DNA of 64,000 bases, taken from Delphinus delphis. Taxonomy: Eukaryota; Chordata; Mammalia; Artiodactyla; Delphinidae. The stretch is taken from the NCBI RefSeq assembly GCF_949987515.2, contig NC_082694.2:69128080-69192079 (forward strand), written 5' to 3'. The translations under genes were made by a program, and so were the position numbers. Below the pieces are notes generated by a model. The model did no database searches and had not been told where the DNA came from. It saw only the letters and a program-made list of their open reading frames with translations. Positions 1 through 20,866 of this stretch are shown one piece after another; position 1 is the stretch's first letter, and each line of letters starts with the position of its first letter.

Positions 1-210
1 TGGCCCTAGAGAGAACACTGTAGTAAACCAGAATGCACAACCTGTCATCTTTGAAGGAAAGCCTAGGACTAGACAGACTTTGGGAAGGAAAGGAGGAAGA
101 TACAGATGGTGGCCAGGACTGGTTTCACTTGTAGACTGTGACTGGTGTTCTGGTGCTTGCTTAAGTCAGTTCACAGGAGCTCCAGGTGGAGCTCCCATTC
201 TGTTCGCATT

Positions 211-766
211 ACTTTTTTTTTTTTCTTTTTTAAGAGCAGTTTTAGGTTCACAGCAAAATTGAGAGGGTTTTTCCCATATACTCCCTGCCCCCCACATGCA
301 CAGCCTCCTCCATTATCAACATCCCTCACCAGAGTGGCACATTTGTTACAGTTGATGAACCTACACTGACACATCATAATAGCTCAAAGTCCATAGTTTA
401 CCTTTGGGTGCACTCTTAGTGTTGTACATTGTGTGGGCTTGGGCAAATGTATGATGACATGTATCCATCAATGTGGTATCATACAGAGTATTTTCACTGC
501 CCTGAAGATACTCAGTTCTGCCTATTCATCCTCCACCTCCCCCACATCTGGTTATCACTGATCATTTTACTATCTCCATAGTTTTACCTTTTCCAGAATA
601 TCTTACAGTTGGAATCATACAGTATATGGCCTTCTTTCACTTAGTAATGTGCATTTAAGGTTCCTCCATGTCTTTTCATGGCTTGATGGCTCATTTCTTT
701 TTAGTGTGAAATAATATTCCATTGTCTGGGTGTATTACAGTTTATTTATCCATTCATCTACTGAAG
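211..766 (-). repeat. L1 LINE 3' fragment in a GTF3C2 intron
   Basis: A poly-T run near 212-232 (the reverse-strand A tail) is followed by sequence I recognise as the 3' region of an older mammalian L1, through the segment around CCATTGTCTGGGTGTATTAC. The match ends near 766, only about 55 bp before the next GTF3C2 coding exon. Bases 1-210 are intronic with nothing recognisable. Confidence 0.8.
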
Positions 767-821
767 TCCTTACTACCTTTTATTAACTCCTTTTTTCATC
801 CCATCTTTGACTTTTCTCCAG

Positions 822-3800
822 ATTTAGCTCTATCACAGCACACCCAGAGCGCTGGGATGTGTCTTTCTTTACGGGGGGACCGCTGTGGGCTCTGGACTGG
901 TGCCCAGTGCCAGAGGGGGCAGCAGCCTCGCAGTATGTGGCTCTTTTCTCCAGTCCTGACATGAATGAGACACACCCACTGAGCCAGCTTTATTCGGGCC
1001 CTGGGCTGCTCCAGCTCTGGGACCTTGGGACCTTGCAGCAAGAAAGCTGGTGAGGTGGGGCTGGGACACTGCCATTGGAGGGTGGTTGAGGAGGAGAGAA
1101 GGATGGGGCTGGGCAGGGGAAGGGGGCAAGGCTCGGATTGGGTTGAGACAAGGGGAGCGCAGGCTCTGGCAGCTCCAGGCCCCTCCTTCCCACCCATTCT
1201 CCCCACATGCTTTCTCTCCTCAGTCCTGGCAACAGAGCCCACTTTGTCTATGGGATTGCTTGTGACCACGGCTGCATCTGGGACCTCAAGTTCTGCCCCA
1301 GTGGAGCGTGGGAACTTCCAGGCACCCCTCGGAAGGTACCTCCCAGTTGATTGTGGGATGGCCCTAGGACTCAGAGCCAGGACCAAGGGGCTGGCTCTGG
1401 GAGGGAGGGAGGTTAGAGAGTGGTGGGTGGAGTTTTTCCAGCAACTCCATATCATATTTTCAGGGACCAGAACCTGAAAAGTTTTCTGAGAGGTGCCTGA
1501 AGGCAGCAAGCCTCAGTGCAGATCTGGTCTCACCCTCTAGGCTCCTCTCTTGCCCCGGTTGGGTCTCCTGGCTCTTGCCTGCTCAGATGGGAAGGTGCTG
1601 CTGTTCAGTCTGCCCCATCCCGAGGCCCTGCTGGCTCAGCAGCCCCTAGGTGAGTAGCACAGCAAGGAGAATGGGGCTGCTGGATTTGTGGCCACAGCTT
1701 AGCAGGGCCTGTCTGTCTCCCCTGAAACTCCTCCAGGCCCAGTCTCTCCAGTACAAAGCCTTACCGAGTCACTCCTCCCATTCTGACTTCACACGTGTTG
1801 TTCTTGACCTCTCTCTTTGGCAGCCTGCACGCAGTCCTCTCTTTTGCAGTCTTGTAACTGCCCTCTTTCAGCACATTACCTTTTATCTCCCCGCCTTCCT
1901 TGCTCTCCTGTGCTCTCAGGTCTTCCCCCTCTTGCTACCACAGTTAATTGGCTGTGTAAAGAGCTGCTGAAGGCTGAGGATTGCGCCTGGGGCTTGTCTC
2001 CCCCGCCATATTCCTCTTCCTCCCCAGATCCTGTCCTCCACCTCTCCTGCCCTCACCACCACACATACACGTAAACACACTCTCTTTGTTGTGAAGAGAG
2101 AGAGAGAATATAGAGTTCTCCCTCTATATTCACCTTTGTGAAGGTGAACACAAAGAGGAGGGGGCAGGAAATGCAGCTCCTATTTGGTTGAATTTATTTG
2201 TTTTTCAACAGCACTGAGTAATTAAAGAAGAGGGCACCTAGGTTTGAACCCTGAGAAATCCCGTGTTCGGTGGTCTGGTGTTAGGAGTTGGCTGAGGAGG
2301 GAGTGGGAGGTGAGGAAGTGAAGACAGAAATGTATAGACAATTCTTTCAGAAGTTTGGCTGTGAAGGGGATCATATAAATGAGGGCGGTGGCTGGAGGTG
2401 AAAAAGGGGTAAAGGTGTACTTTCCTGGTAGTCCAGTGGTTAAGACTCCGTGCTTCCAGTGCAGGGGCGTGGGTTCAATCCTGGTCAGGGAACTGAGATC
2501 CCACGTGCTGCGTGGCGCGGCCAAAAAAAAAAAAAAAAGAATAATGGGTAAAGGAGGGTTTTGGTTTGTTCATTTGATTTAGATAGAAGACAAGAGTGCC
2601 TGTTTACATGTGAGTATGAGAGTGACCCAATAGGGAGAGAGAAAGTGGACAGGGCAGGAGAAGGGGAGGGTAACCAAATGAGCCACGCTCTGGAAAAGGA
2701 GGGGATGAGAAGAGAGCCGAGTGGAGGGGTTAGCCATTCTGATAGGAGGAAGGGCACTATCATATAGAACAGGAGGAAAGGAGAATCTGGGGGCAGGTTC
2801 ATACATTTGATGGTAGAGAGAGAAGAGTGTGAGGGAAGGGCATGGCTGAAAGGGCTGGGGGTGCTGGCCTAAGAGCAAGGCCTAATTAGGACCTCAGTCC
2901 TCTGGATGCAGAGTGTCAGTTACTGCTCTTCTTCCCTCACAGATGCAGTGAAGCCTGCCATCTATAAGGTGAGTGAGGAACCTGCTACCTTAGCCAAGGC
3001 TCCATCTTCTTGAGCCTCCCTTACTGACTCCACAGCGAGTCTCCTTCCACCTGAAAAATCTCCCACCTCCTGCTGGATTAAACAAGGATTGGAGCCTTTG
3101 TTCCAAACAGTAGTTATCCCTAACCCTAGCCTTGTCTCTCCTGTCCCTGCAGGTCCAATGTGTGGCAACCCTTCAGGTGGGGTCTATGCAAGCATCAGAC
3201 CCCTCTGAGTGTGGTCAGTGCCTTAGCCTGGCTTGGATACCCACCCGGCCCCACCACCACCTGGCTGCTGGATATTACAATGGTGAAAAGCAAAGCAGAG
3301 CATAAGGAGCTACCGCTCTTGAAACTTTTATATATGCTTGTTTTTCTGTTGTGGTTTCCTTTTTGATTCAGTGTTCGCCATTATATACTTGTAACTCTTC
3401 ATGAAGTGTAAAAATACACAAAGAAGAGAAAAAAAGTCACTAGAATTTTTCTACTCAGAAAGAAATAATTGAGTAGATAAACATCATTTCATGCTGCTCT
3501 CTATGCATCTATAAAGATAAAAAGATTAGATGGAGAGATAAAGAATTCTGTAAAAATGGGATCATACTCTAGATACTATTTTAAATTAAAAGGTATTAAG
3601 TTTAATTATACTTTAACTTTATGGAAGGAAAAGGCAAGTGAAACTGAAAAATTAGCTAAGGTCCCAATAAATGTTCTTTCACCACAGAGAGATTAGTTCC
3701 ATAAAGATACTTTTAAGATTAAAAAGGAAAAAGGTAAAAAATTATAAATAACATTAAGTAATTGGCGTTATTAGGTTGTTATTGTTTTTAAATGACAGTT

Positions 3801-6800
3801 TCACTTTTAGACACACCAGCAGACTTTCTGCTAGGGTGATAAGGGAATTAGCACTTGTACACTGCTTCCTGTCATCCTTCTCACAATCTCCTAATTGTGT
3901 TTCTTTTGGTGGTCTTGTTCTTACACTGTCAAGGTATGTGATACTCAGTGCTGTTTTGCTATCTTAATTCCCAGAGTTACTTAATCTTAACTCTATATTG
4001 AAAATGATTGCCTGTCTCCACCAGTCCTTTCATCTCGGTCTCCCCCTCCATTGCTGAATTACTTATATTGCTTAGCTGTAATTCACTGTCAAGTTTTTTC
4101 AAAAAGGCTCATAGATGCTACATTTCCTGAGTTTATGTATAAAAGGGGTTTTAGCTTCACATGCTTCCCCCAACTTTTTTTTTTAATTAATTAATTTATT
4201 TATTTATTGGCTGCGTTGGCTCTTCGTTGCTGTGCGCGGGCTTTCTCTAGTTGCGGCGAGCAGGGGCTACTCTGTTGCGGTGCGCGGGCTTCTCATTGTG
4301 GTGGCTTCTCTTATTGTGGAGCACGGGCTCTAGGCATGTGGGCTCAGTAGTTGTGGCTCACGGGCTCTAGAGCACAGGCTCAGTAGTTGTGGCGCATGGG
4401 CTTCATTGCTCCGCGGCATGTGGGATCTTCCCAGACCAGGGCTCGAACCCATGTCCCCTGCGTTGGCAGGCAGATTCTTAACCACTGCGCCACCAGGGAA
4501 GTCCCGGTTCCCCCCACTTTTGTTTATTAAATTCTTATTGTTCTTTAGTTTGTCCTTCACTTTTATCAAAGTTATACTTTTGATTACTTCGTCCTCTGCC
4601 AGCCTGGTCAGGGGTCAGCTTGTTTTGGATCAGCTGAGTTAGTTTCTATTTGTCCATTTGTTTTCTATTCCTCTACATTTTGTTGCTTTTGGCTCCTTGC
4701 CTGTTCTCTTTGCCTTAGAGCAGAGTTGGCAAACATTTCTCTTAAGGTTCAGATAGTGAGTATTTTATGCCTTGTGGGTTGTTTGGCCATTGTTGGAACT
4801 ATTCAGCTCTGCCATTATAAAGTGAAAGCAGCCACAGACCTTAGGTAAGCAAATGGGTGTGGTTGTGTTCCAGTCAAACTTATTTACCGAAATAGGCAGC
4901 AAGCTGTATTTGGCCCATGGGCTGTAGTTTGCCAACCCTTGTCCTGGAAGGTTTATGCTTTTTTAAAAATCCCTTTATTTTTATTTAGTAGGGAGTAGAG
5001 GACACTGGGTTCATTCAACCTATCTTTCAACTGCAGATCTCAGACTAAGCTATTACTTTTATGTTGATGAGAATTGGAACTAAAAATATCAGGTTGAGTC
5101 TTTAAACCGTGGAGGGAATGTTGACTAGCTAATCATGATCTCTATAGCCTTTCATAATGCATCAAGTCTGAGAGTAGACGACATAGACCCTAGGAGCCAG
5201 AGAAAGGAATTAGAACAAGAAGGGAGAACCTGGCTCTAATACCTACGCATTCTGTCCCTACCTCAGGCATGGTGGTTTTCTGGAACCTTCCCACGAACTC
5301 GCCTCTGCAGCGGATACGGCTCTCTGATGGCTCCTTGAAGCTCTACCCCTTCCAGTGTTTCCTAGCCCATGACCAGGCTGTGCGTACCCTTCAATGGTGC
5401 AAAGCTAACAGGTATAGAATAGGAGAGTTGTGGAGGTGGGAGGTGAAGACTGGGACAGGCTGACTCTTCCAGGCTTGTTCAGATTTGATCCTCTCTCTCT
5501 TCTCCCATCTTTCCACAGTCATTTCCTAGTCTCTGCAGGGAGTGACCGGAAAATCAAATTCTGGGACCTTCGACGACCTTATGAACCAATAAACTCTATC
5601 AAGCGCTTCTTGAGTACAGAGCTGGCCTGGCTGCTCCCTTACAATGGTGTCACTGTGGCCCAGGACAACTGCTATGCCTCGTACGGCAGGATGGAGAGAG
5701 GAGGAGCTCTGGGGACAGGCCCTAAGGGTTGGGGTGCACTGTACCAGATGGTTGTGAGGAGAGGAGGGTTGAGGGTTGTTTCACTGAGAGAGTTTGAATT
5801 GTGGGGGAAGAAATGAATCTAACCTTAGAAAAAAGAAGGTTTTCTTTTCTCTTTCTCTTACAGTTATGGACTCTGTGGAATTCATTATATTGATGCTGGT
5901 TACCTTGGTTTCAAGGCCTACTTCACTGCTCCTCGAAAAGGCACTGTCTGGGTGAGCCCCTCTCTTCCAAACCTTCATTACACAGGAAAACGGTCCCTTT
6001 ACTCACCTAGTGGTGGTCAGAAAGAGGCAGTAGTGGGTTTTTTGGTTGGTTGGTTTATTTTGTTTTAATATTTTTTAATTTGTTTTATTCTTTTTGGCTG
6101 CGTAGGGTCTTAGTTGCGACACGCAGGATCTTCACTGAGGCACGCGGGATCTTTTTCGTTGCGACGCGTGGGCTTCTCTCTAGTTGTGGCGTGTGGGTTT
6201 TCTCTTCTCTAGTTGTGGTGCGCAGGCTCCAGGGCACATGAGCTCTAGTTGAGGCGCGTGAGCTCAGTAGTTGTGGCGCATGTTGGCTTAGTTGCCCCGC
6301 GCCATGTGGGATCTTAGTTCCCTGACCAGAGATCGAACCTGCGTCCCCTGCATCGGAAGGCGGATTCTTTACCACTGGACCACTGGGGAAGTCCCAGAGG
6401 CAGTAGTTTTGGATAAAAGGAGAAGATAGGTGTGTGGTAATTGTATCTTCAGGGATATGGGTTATGATGAACTCATATTTGTTCGTGCGAATATGTCTCT
6501 CCCCCCTCAGACTGTGAAGTTGTTACCAGTTCACAGAACTGAATAAATATGAGTGAATGAATGAATGAATGAAAAATGTCTCTCTCTTCCTATTAGAGTC
6601 TTTCAGGATCCGACTGGCTCGGGACAATAGCTGCAGGAGATATATCTGGGGAGCTCATTGCAGCTATATTGCCTGATATGGCACTGAACCCAATAAATGT
6701 CAAACGACCTGTAGATCGAAGATTCGTACGTATATGAATATTTAATAGCAGCACTATCTGTTGGGTCCTAATCCACACGACCTCTCAAATTAGTGCTACC

Positions 6801-7958
6801 AATTAGCAGCAGAGTACAAATTAGTACTAGGTCTCCCAGCCCTGATATTCTCCCTGGAAGTCTTAGAATAGAGGTATACATAATCTCCCCTACCCTCGTG
6901 CATCTGAACATATGTTTAAACATACTACTTACAGTCTTTCCTGCTCCAAACCAATTTTCTCTTTTACTTTTATTCAGTCTTCAGTATTATAGAACCTAAT
7001 CTAACATTCTTCTTTCTAGCCTATATATAAAGCAGATCTGATGCCATATCAGGACAGTCCTGAAGGTCAGGACCACTCTTCTGCTTCATCTGGGGCCCCC
7101 AACCCTCCCAAGGCTCGAACTTACGCTGAAACCGTCAACCATCACTACTTGCTCTTTCAAGACACAGATTTGGTAAACTGAGGCCAGGAGAATGGGTGTG
7201 GCATTAGAAAAAGTAAAAAACTTGAGTCCTTGTATAGTAGGGAGTCCTAAGGAGTTCCAGCAGAAAGATGCAAAACTAAGAAGCTGCTCTCTTTCTCTCT
7301 CCTATTACACCCTCCTCCCCAGAGTTCATTCCACGGTCTGCCCCACAGAGAACCAATGCTGCGCATGCAGGAGGGAGAGGGGCAAACACGGCTCTGCCTG
7401 GACCGGCTGCAGCTGGAAGCTATTCATAAGGTAGGAACCTTATCTCTCATCTTCGCCATCCTTCATCTCATTTCCTCCCAACTCTGGGCCTGTGAGCAAT
7501 GAAATGGGAGATGAAAAGGTAATGGAGACGGTTAAGGCGGGGGAAACAGCTCCGGCACTCTCATCCTCCAGAGCATGATAGACATACCTCATTCATCGTC
7601 TTCTCATTCCTACCTCTCACCCCATCGTGGTCCTCCTATCCTTTCAGATTTGTGGTTTTTTTTTTTTTGCTCTTAGAGCTAAGACTCACCCTAAAGCAAC
7701 AACTGTGAGCATCTCTTTTGTTTTCTATTCTCTTCACAGGTACGATTCAGCCCAAACCTGGACTCCTATGGATGGCTGGTCTCTGGGGGGCAGTCAGGGC
7801 TAGTTCGGATCCATTTTGTCCGTGCGCTCACCTGTCCACTGGGCCACCGTATGCAGCTTGAAAGCCGAGCCCACTTCAATGCTATGTTCCAGCCGGCCTC
7901 CCCCACTAAAGGGCCTGGCTTCCCTCCAACCAGCCATCGCCTTCTGCCTGGCCCCTAG
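822..7958 (+). CDS. GTF3C2: General transcription factor IIIC subunit 2 (TFIIIC110), 3' part: 12 coding exons
   Basis: WD-repeat subunit of nuclear TFIIIC, which binds the B-box of tRNA-type promoters and recruits TFIIIB for RNA polymerase III. Coding exons read by splice sites and open frame: 822-1049, 1224-1335, 1541-1649, 2943-2968, 3153-3282, 5267-5411, 5519-5680, 5864-5951, 6597-6725, 7020-7172, 7323-7430, 7740-7958. They join without a stop and encode about 535 residues, the C-terminal 60% of the roughly 911-aa human protein. Earlier exons lie left of the window. WD-type blade ends are visible ([23 protein letters not shown]). The protein ends in SHRLLPGP and TAG at 7956-7958. The 26-bp fourth exon is unusually small. 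All donors are GT and all acceptors AG. Conservation with human is very high and no lesions are seen, so this is a functional gene. MPV17 follows on the same strand. Confidence 0.96.
2081..2160. repeat. Nested imperfect inverted repeats in a GTF3C2 intron
   Basis: GAATATAGAG (2106-2115) is the exact reverse complement of CTCTATATTC (2122-2131) with a 6-bp loop. TTCACCTT (2129-2136) pairs with AAGGTGAA (2141-2148). Outer CTCTTTGT-like and ACAAAGAG-like arms extend the symmetry to about 80 bp. It could be the remnant of a palindromic DNA transposon or a chance structure. No coding capacity. Confidence 0.5.
2416..2545 (+). mobile_element. Short CHR-type SINE
   Basis: tRNA-derived head (TTTCCTGGTAGTCCAGTGG), the GGTTCAATCCTGGT B-box-like segment and an A tail at 2523-2538. 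It is flanked by the direct repeat GGGTAAAGG (2407-2415 and 2546-2554), a target-site duplication. It lies in the 1.3 kb GTF3C2 intron 1650-2942. Confidence 0.88.
4175..4505 (-). mobile_element. Long CHR-type SINE in the 2 kb GTF3C2 intron
   Basis: Reads on the minus strand from GGGACTTCCCTGGTGGCGCA to a TAAATAAATTAATTAA-rich tail at its left end. It has the full cetartiodactyl body with AACTACTGAGCC-type internal repeats. Approximate duplications of the form TTCCCCC-ACTTTT flank it. Confidence 0.88.
4721..4943. mobile_element. hAT-type non-autonomous DNA transposon remnant
   Basis: A 223-bp element with terminal inverted repeats: CAGAGTTGGCAAAC at 4721-4734 and GTTTGCCAACCCTT at 4927-4940. 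The interior (AAGCAGCCACAGACC, GGCCCATGGGCTGTAG) matches my memory of an ancient mammalian Charlie-type MER element. I cannot fix the subfamily name by eye. It lies in GTF3C2 intron 3283-5266, whose remainder is AT-rich and unremarkable. Confidence 0.7.
6035..6395 (-). mobile_element. Long CHR-type SINE with 12-bp target-site duplication
   Basis: Minus-strand element with a T-rich left end (reverse of the A-rich tail) ending at GGGAAGTCCC. The exact repeat AGAGGCAGTAGT flanks it at 6023-6034 and 6396-6407. It lies in GTF3C2 intron 5952-6596. A short (AATG)n tract follows near 6553-6573. Confidence 0.9.
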
Positions 7959-10900
7959 TCGTGGTCCCCACAGAACACTCAGGATGAAGTCTGCTGAGAA
8001 CAACTGGCCCCATGCACACAGCCATAGGAACTGGGGCTTTCCTGGACAGTGATGCTGCCAGGCCTGGACCTTTAGACCTGCCTCCCCAGGACTCCTTAGA
8101 TCCCTCTTTCCACAGACTTCTTCTGTCATCACGGCCCCCCACGGGCAAGGGGGTTCTCCCTCCACAAACTCTCAAGTCTCCTCAGCATAAAACTATGACT
8201 CACGAGAAACACTCAGGCCTGACCTAGGCTTGGGAGTCAAACTGCTCATATTGAGCATATTGTGAAGTGGGTAAAACTAAGTAAAGGTACTGGGTGTTTT
8301 TGAGACCACATGTGAGTGGGTGTTTGGAGAACTGGAAAGGGTATCTGCATGAAGGCTCCTGTCTGACTATATTCCAGGATCCAATATTACTGCCTTCCTA
8401 ACTTCCTCTTTAGAGTACCCAACACACAGGCCCACAAGGGGGTGATGGTAATTCATTGCACTGAAGCTGCTTATAGTACTTACTTAACTGAGGAACACAC
8501 CACAGACACCCTGCCAACAGAACAGTGGCTCAGATCTTACTTGCTCCTGCTTATGAATATTCCCAATCACTGGTCATCTGACCCTTCTTGAGCACTCCTA
8601 GACAGTCATTTTTTAAAAATCTTCCTTTATATCAAGTCACACAGTATACCTCTATAAATTTTACCATGGGTGTTAGGAAATCTAGTCACTCTTCCCTATG
8701 ATTGCCCTTCTAAGTATTTAAAAATAGCTATCATGTGTTTCCCAAGTCTTTTCTTCTCTAGATTAAATATCTTAAGTTACTTTAACCATTCTTTTACACG
8801 TCATGATTTTTGATCCTTCATTATACTGTCACATTGTTGACTTATTAAACATTATTTAGCTACACTATTTCAACTATAGGAGGTATTTCAAACCCAAGCA
8901 CAGTAGTGTATTATAGCTCATTTTGTTAGAATCCTCTTGTGGGATGTTGCAGACTCACGGTGACTGCAATATTGCCTCTTAAGCAAGGATAGACCCCACA
9001 AGGAGAAGTAAGCAGACCATAGTCTTGGAATGTAGAAGAGTACAACCTGAGGTTTGGGGCAGGGAGTAGTCAGATGACTTCAGGAAATAGAGAAAAACAC
9101 ATAGCCAGCTCCTATTTAAGGGAGTGGAGATTAGTTCAGTGCCTACCTGGAACAGAACACTTTGACACTGTAGACTGATTGGCCAAATATCTGGGAACAG
9201 CTTTCTGCTTCTTCAGGGTAGGGAATTTAGCATTATGTGAGAAAATCTTTAAGAGGAAAGGAATCAAGTAGTTCAGTTCCTCCCCTGTACAGAAGAGGAA
9301 ACAGATTTGGAGGCAACCCAGACCATTAGCAGCAGAGAGAACTCACGTCAATGCAAAGTGGCCAAGTATGCCCCATCCTATTGTGCCAGCTCAGGTTATG
9401 CCAGTTTTCTTTTTGAGAGGACTGGTAGGGAAGTGCTTTCCATTGCGGAGGAGCTTTGTTCATTCTACACAACAGCCCTTTGACACTGCCTCAGGAAATC
9501 CCACTTTCAGTGGTAGAAAAGATGGGGCCTGGGGACCCATGTCACTGAGGCTGTAGGTTGGTGTTGGCAGCCCTGCTTCTGCTGCTGGGTCTCTGCCCTA
9601 ATCTCATCCTCCAAAAGAAAAGCAGGAAAATGCTTTCAGCCCTTGCTCTCTTTCTCTGCCATAAGCCCTTTTTGCCCCAGGCCACTCCCCTTCCAAACTT
9701 TCCTCCTGATATATATTTGATACTATCCATAGGTTCCTGTACTTTTCTTCCTTTGTGCCTTTGCTCACACTATTCCCTCCTCCTGCAGTGTCCTTTTCCA
9801 CCATCTCCACCTAAGTCCTATTCATTGTTCAAGGCCCCCGCTCAAATTCCACCTCCACCAAGGGGCTTCCCAGATTTCTCCAGTAAAAATTATTCTCCCA
9901 TGCGCTCCCAAGAGAAAAGGAAGGAAAAGAGGTTAAATGAGAGTTTATTAGGCACTTGATCTATTTCAAGTACTTTAGCATATGTTACTTAATTTAACCC
10001 TATGAGGTTGGTATTGCCCCATTTTACTTGACAAAGATAAGATTCTGAGAGGTTAAGCAGTCTGAATAAGGCCACATAACTACTGAGTGGTGGTAGACAG
10101 TCTGACTTCAGAATACAACTTTCCAACTTAGCACATTTGGTCTCCTATTACTAGTGTAAATTCACTCCTCTAGCATGGTGTTTTGCATATAGAAAGCTTT
10201 AGTTAAATGTTTGTAACATCGAATTCTCTTGCCTCCTTACTGTGTTTCTCCAGTTTTCTGTTACAGGATTCTCCCTGCCTTAATCATATAGGAATTGAGT
10301 AAACTGGGGCTGGAGCTAGCCAGGTAAAGACCCTGAAAGAGTCAGATATGGTTGCCTCCTGAAGTGTGAGCTCCCTAGGGATGATTAAGCAAAGGCTGTC
10401 AGCCTTGTGAATGTTTCCACTACCCTAGAAAGGATGTTGCAGTATATTCACAAAATTTTAGAATGTTAGAGCTGGAAAGGGATTAGGAAATCACCTCATC
10501 TATTGGCTTCCTAACAGTTTTAGTTGTGGGCCCTTGTTTAAATGTGGCTTTTTCTAGAAGTATACGTGTATTTTTTAAAAGCTTAGGTAAAGAAGAACCT
10601 GTGATACCCCTTCCCCAAACATCTATAAAGCTCTAAAACTGAGGAGCCCAGTTTGAAAAACAAAGTCCAACCTCCTAATTTAACAGATGAGGAACTTCAA
10701 GTCTACTGATGACCAAGGCTGCAAACCCGCTAGTTATGAAACTAGTATCTAAACTGGAGGTTCTGTAATCCGAATTATTTCCATGGAACAGTCATCTTTA
10801 CGCAGCATTTCTAAAGGCTACCGTGCACAAAGCATTGAACTAGTTGCTATGAGGACGACAAATACGAACAAGACCCAGTTCCACCCATTCAGGAGCTCAC

Positions 10901-11100
10901 AGTTGAGGCTAGTGAAGAACTTACAGACTTTTTTTTAAAAAAAGTAACACACACGCACGCATTTAACTATGGCTAATAGTTTCCAAACTATGATTCCTGA
11001 GACCGAGAACGACGTCTGGACCTTGGCCAGTTCCGGGATGCGGGAACAGTGAGAGTCTATCCAGGTTAAGAGGCCCGTGCAGCAGGGAGAGAAGGGGCAG
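7959..11100. other. GTF3C2 3' UTR and GTF3C2-MPV17 intergenic spacer
   Basis: Bases up to about 8870 are probably GTF3C2 3' UTR. Beyond that I see old, diverged repeats: L2-like sequence on the minus strand around 9750-9890 and MIR-like sequence around 9960-10130 and 10455-10530. No convincing exon or RNA gene was found. Confidence 0.6.
8844..8849 (+). promoter_or_regulatory. GTF3C2: Candidate poly(A) signal of GTF3C2 (ATTAAA)
   Basis: ATTAAA lies about 885 bp after the GTF3C2 stop. I noted no AATAAA in the intervening 3' UTR. The position is plausible for a UTR of about 0.9 kb, but this is inferred from the hexamer alone. Confidence 0.4.
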
Positions 11101-11480
11101 AAGCAGACAGAGGTCGGACCCACGTGGGCAGGCGGGCCCCGCACCAAGACTCAGCGCAGACCGAGCCGAGCCCCTCTCCACGGTATTAGTGGCTGAATCC
11201 ACTCCCATTCCGGCCCTGGATGCAGGGGAAAGCCTAGGGGTCAGCCGAGCGGAAGGGGCGGGATTTGGGGCGGAAGTCCCTCCGCCGCTCGGGTCACGTG
11301 GGAGGGGCTGAGCTCGCGCGCTGGTGAGTAGCGAGAGTTCCGCGGTCACCCGCTCAAAGCGCAGCGATTCCGTAGCGGCAGCGGCGTTTGTGACCGTTCC
11401 AGGTCCAGGGAGTCAGAGGCCGTTTTTCTGGGGTGGAGTTGGGCTCAGGAAGGATGCGGGGTGGTTCCAACTGAGAGTCT
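11100..11480 (+). promoter_or_regulatory. MPV17: MPV17 promoter, CpG-rich, with noncoding first exon ending at 11323
   Basis: A GC-rich block contains GTCACGTG at 11293-11300, an E-box of the USF/TFE type. A good donor (CTG|GTGAGT) stands at 11323/11324. The untranslated first exon probably starts shortly upstream of the donor and splices to 11812. The transcription start is not visible directly. Confidence 0.6.
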
Positions 11481-11786
11481 GAATCTGGGGACCGACCAGG
11501 CTCTGGGTGAAAGCCAGAGCAAACCTGTCCTCTTGTGTGCCTCGGTCGGGACAGAGGCCCCCCAGATAGACCTGCTTCAGGGCTGGGGGTGGGGTGGCGG
11601 GTGGCGGCCACCGATATTCCAGAGCCGCCCACAGCCTTCCTCTCGTCCCCGATTGCCTAAGGGGATCCCTGTGACAGGAAGCTGTCCAGGAAACCTCTGC
11701 CCATTTAGAAGCGGGAGGGGAAGAGGGAGTGGGCACAAGGGAAGGACAAAAGTCTCTTTAACTGTGGAGAGGGGCAGTGGGGGTGA

Positions 11787-20866
<9,080 letters not shown>

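Noticed and set aside
796..1509. 237-codon minus-strand frame over GTF3C2 exons
   Set aside because: Opposite strand of two exons and introns of a recognised gene, with no protein features.
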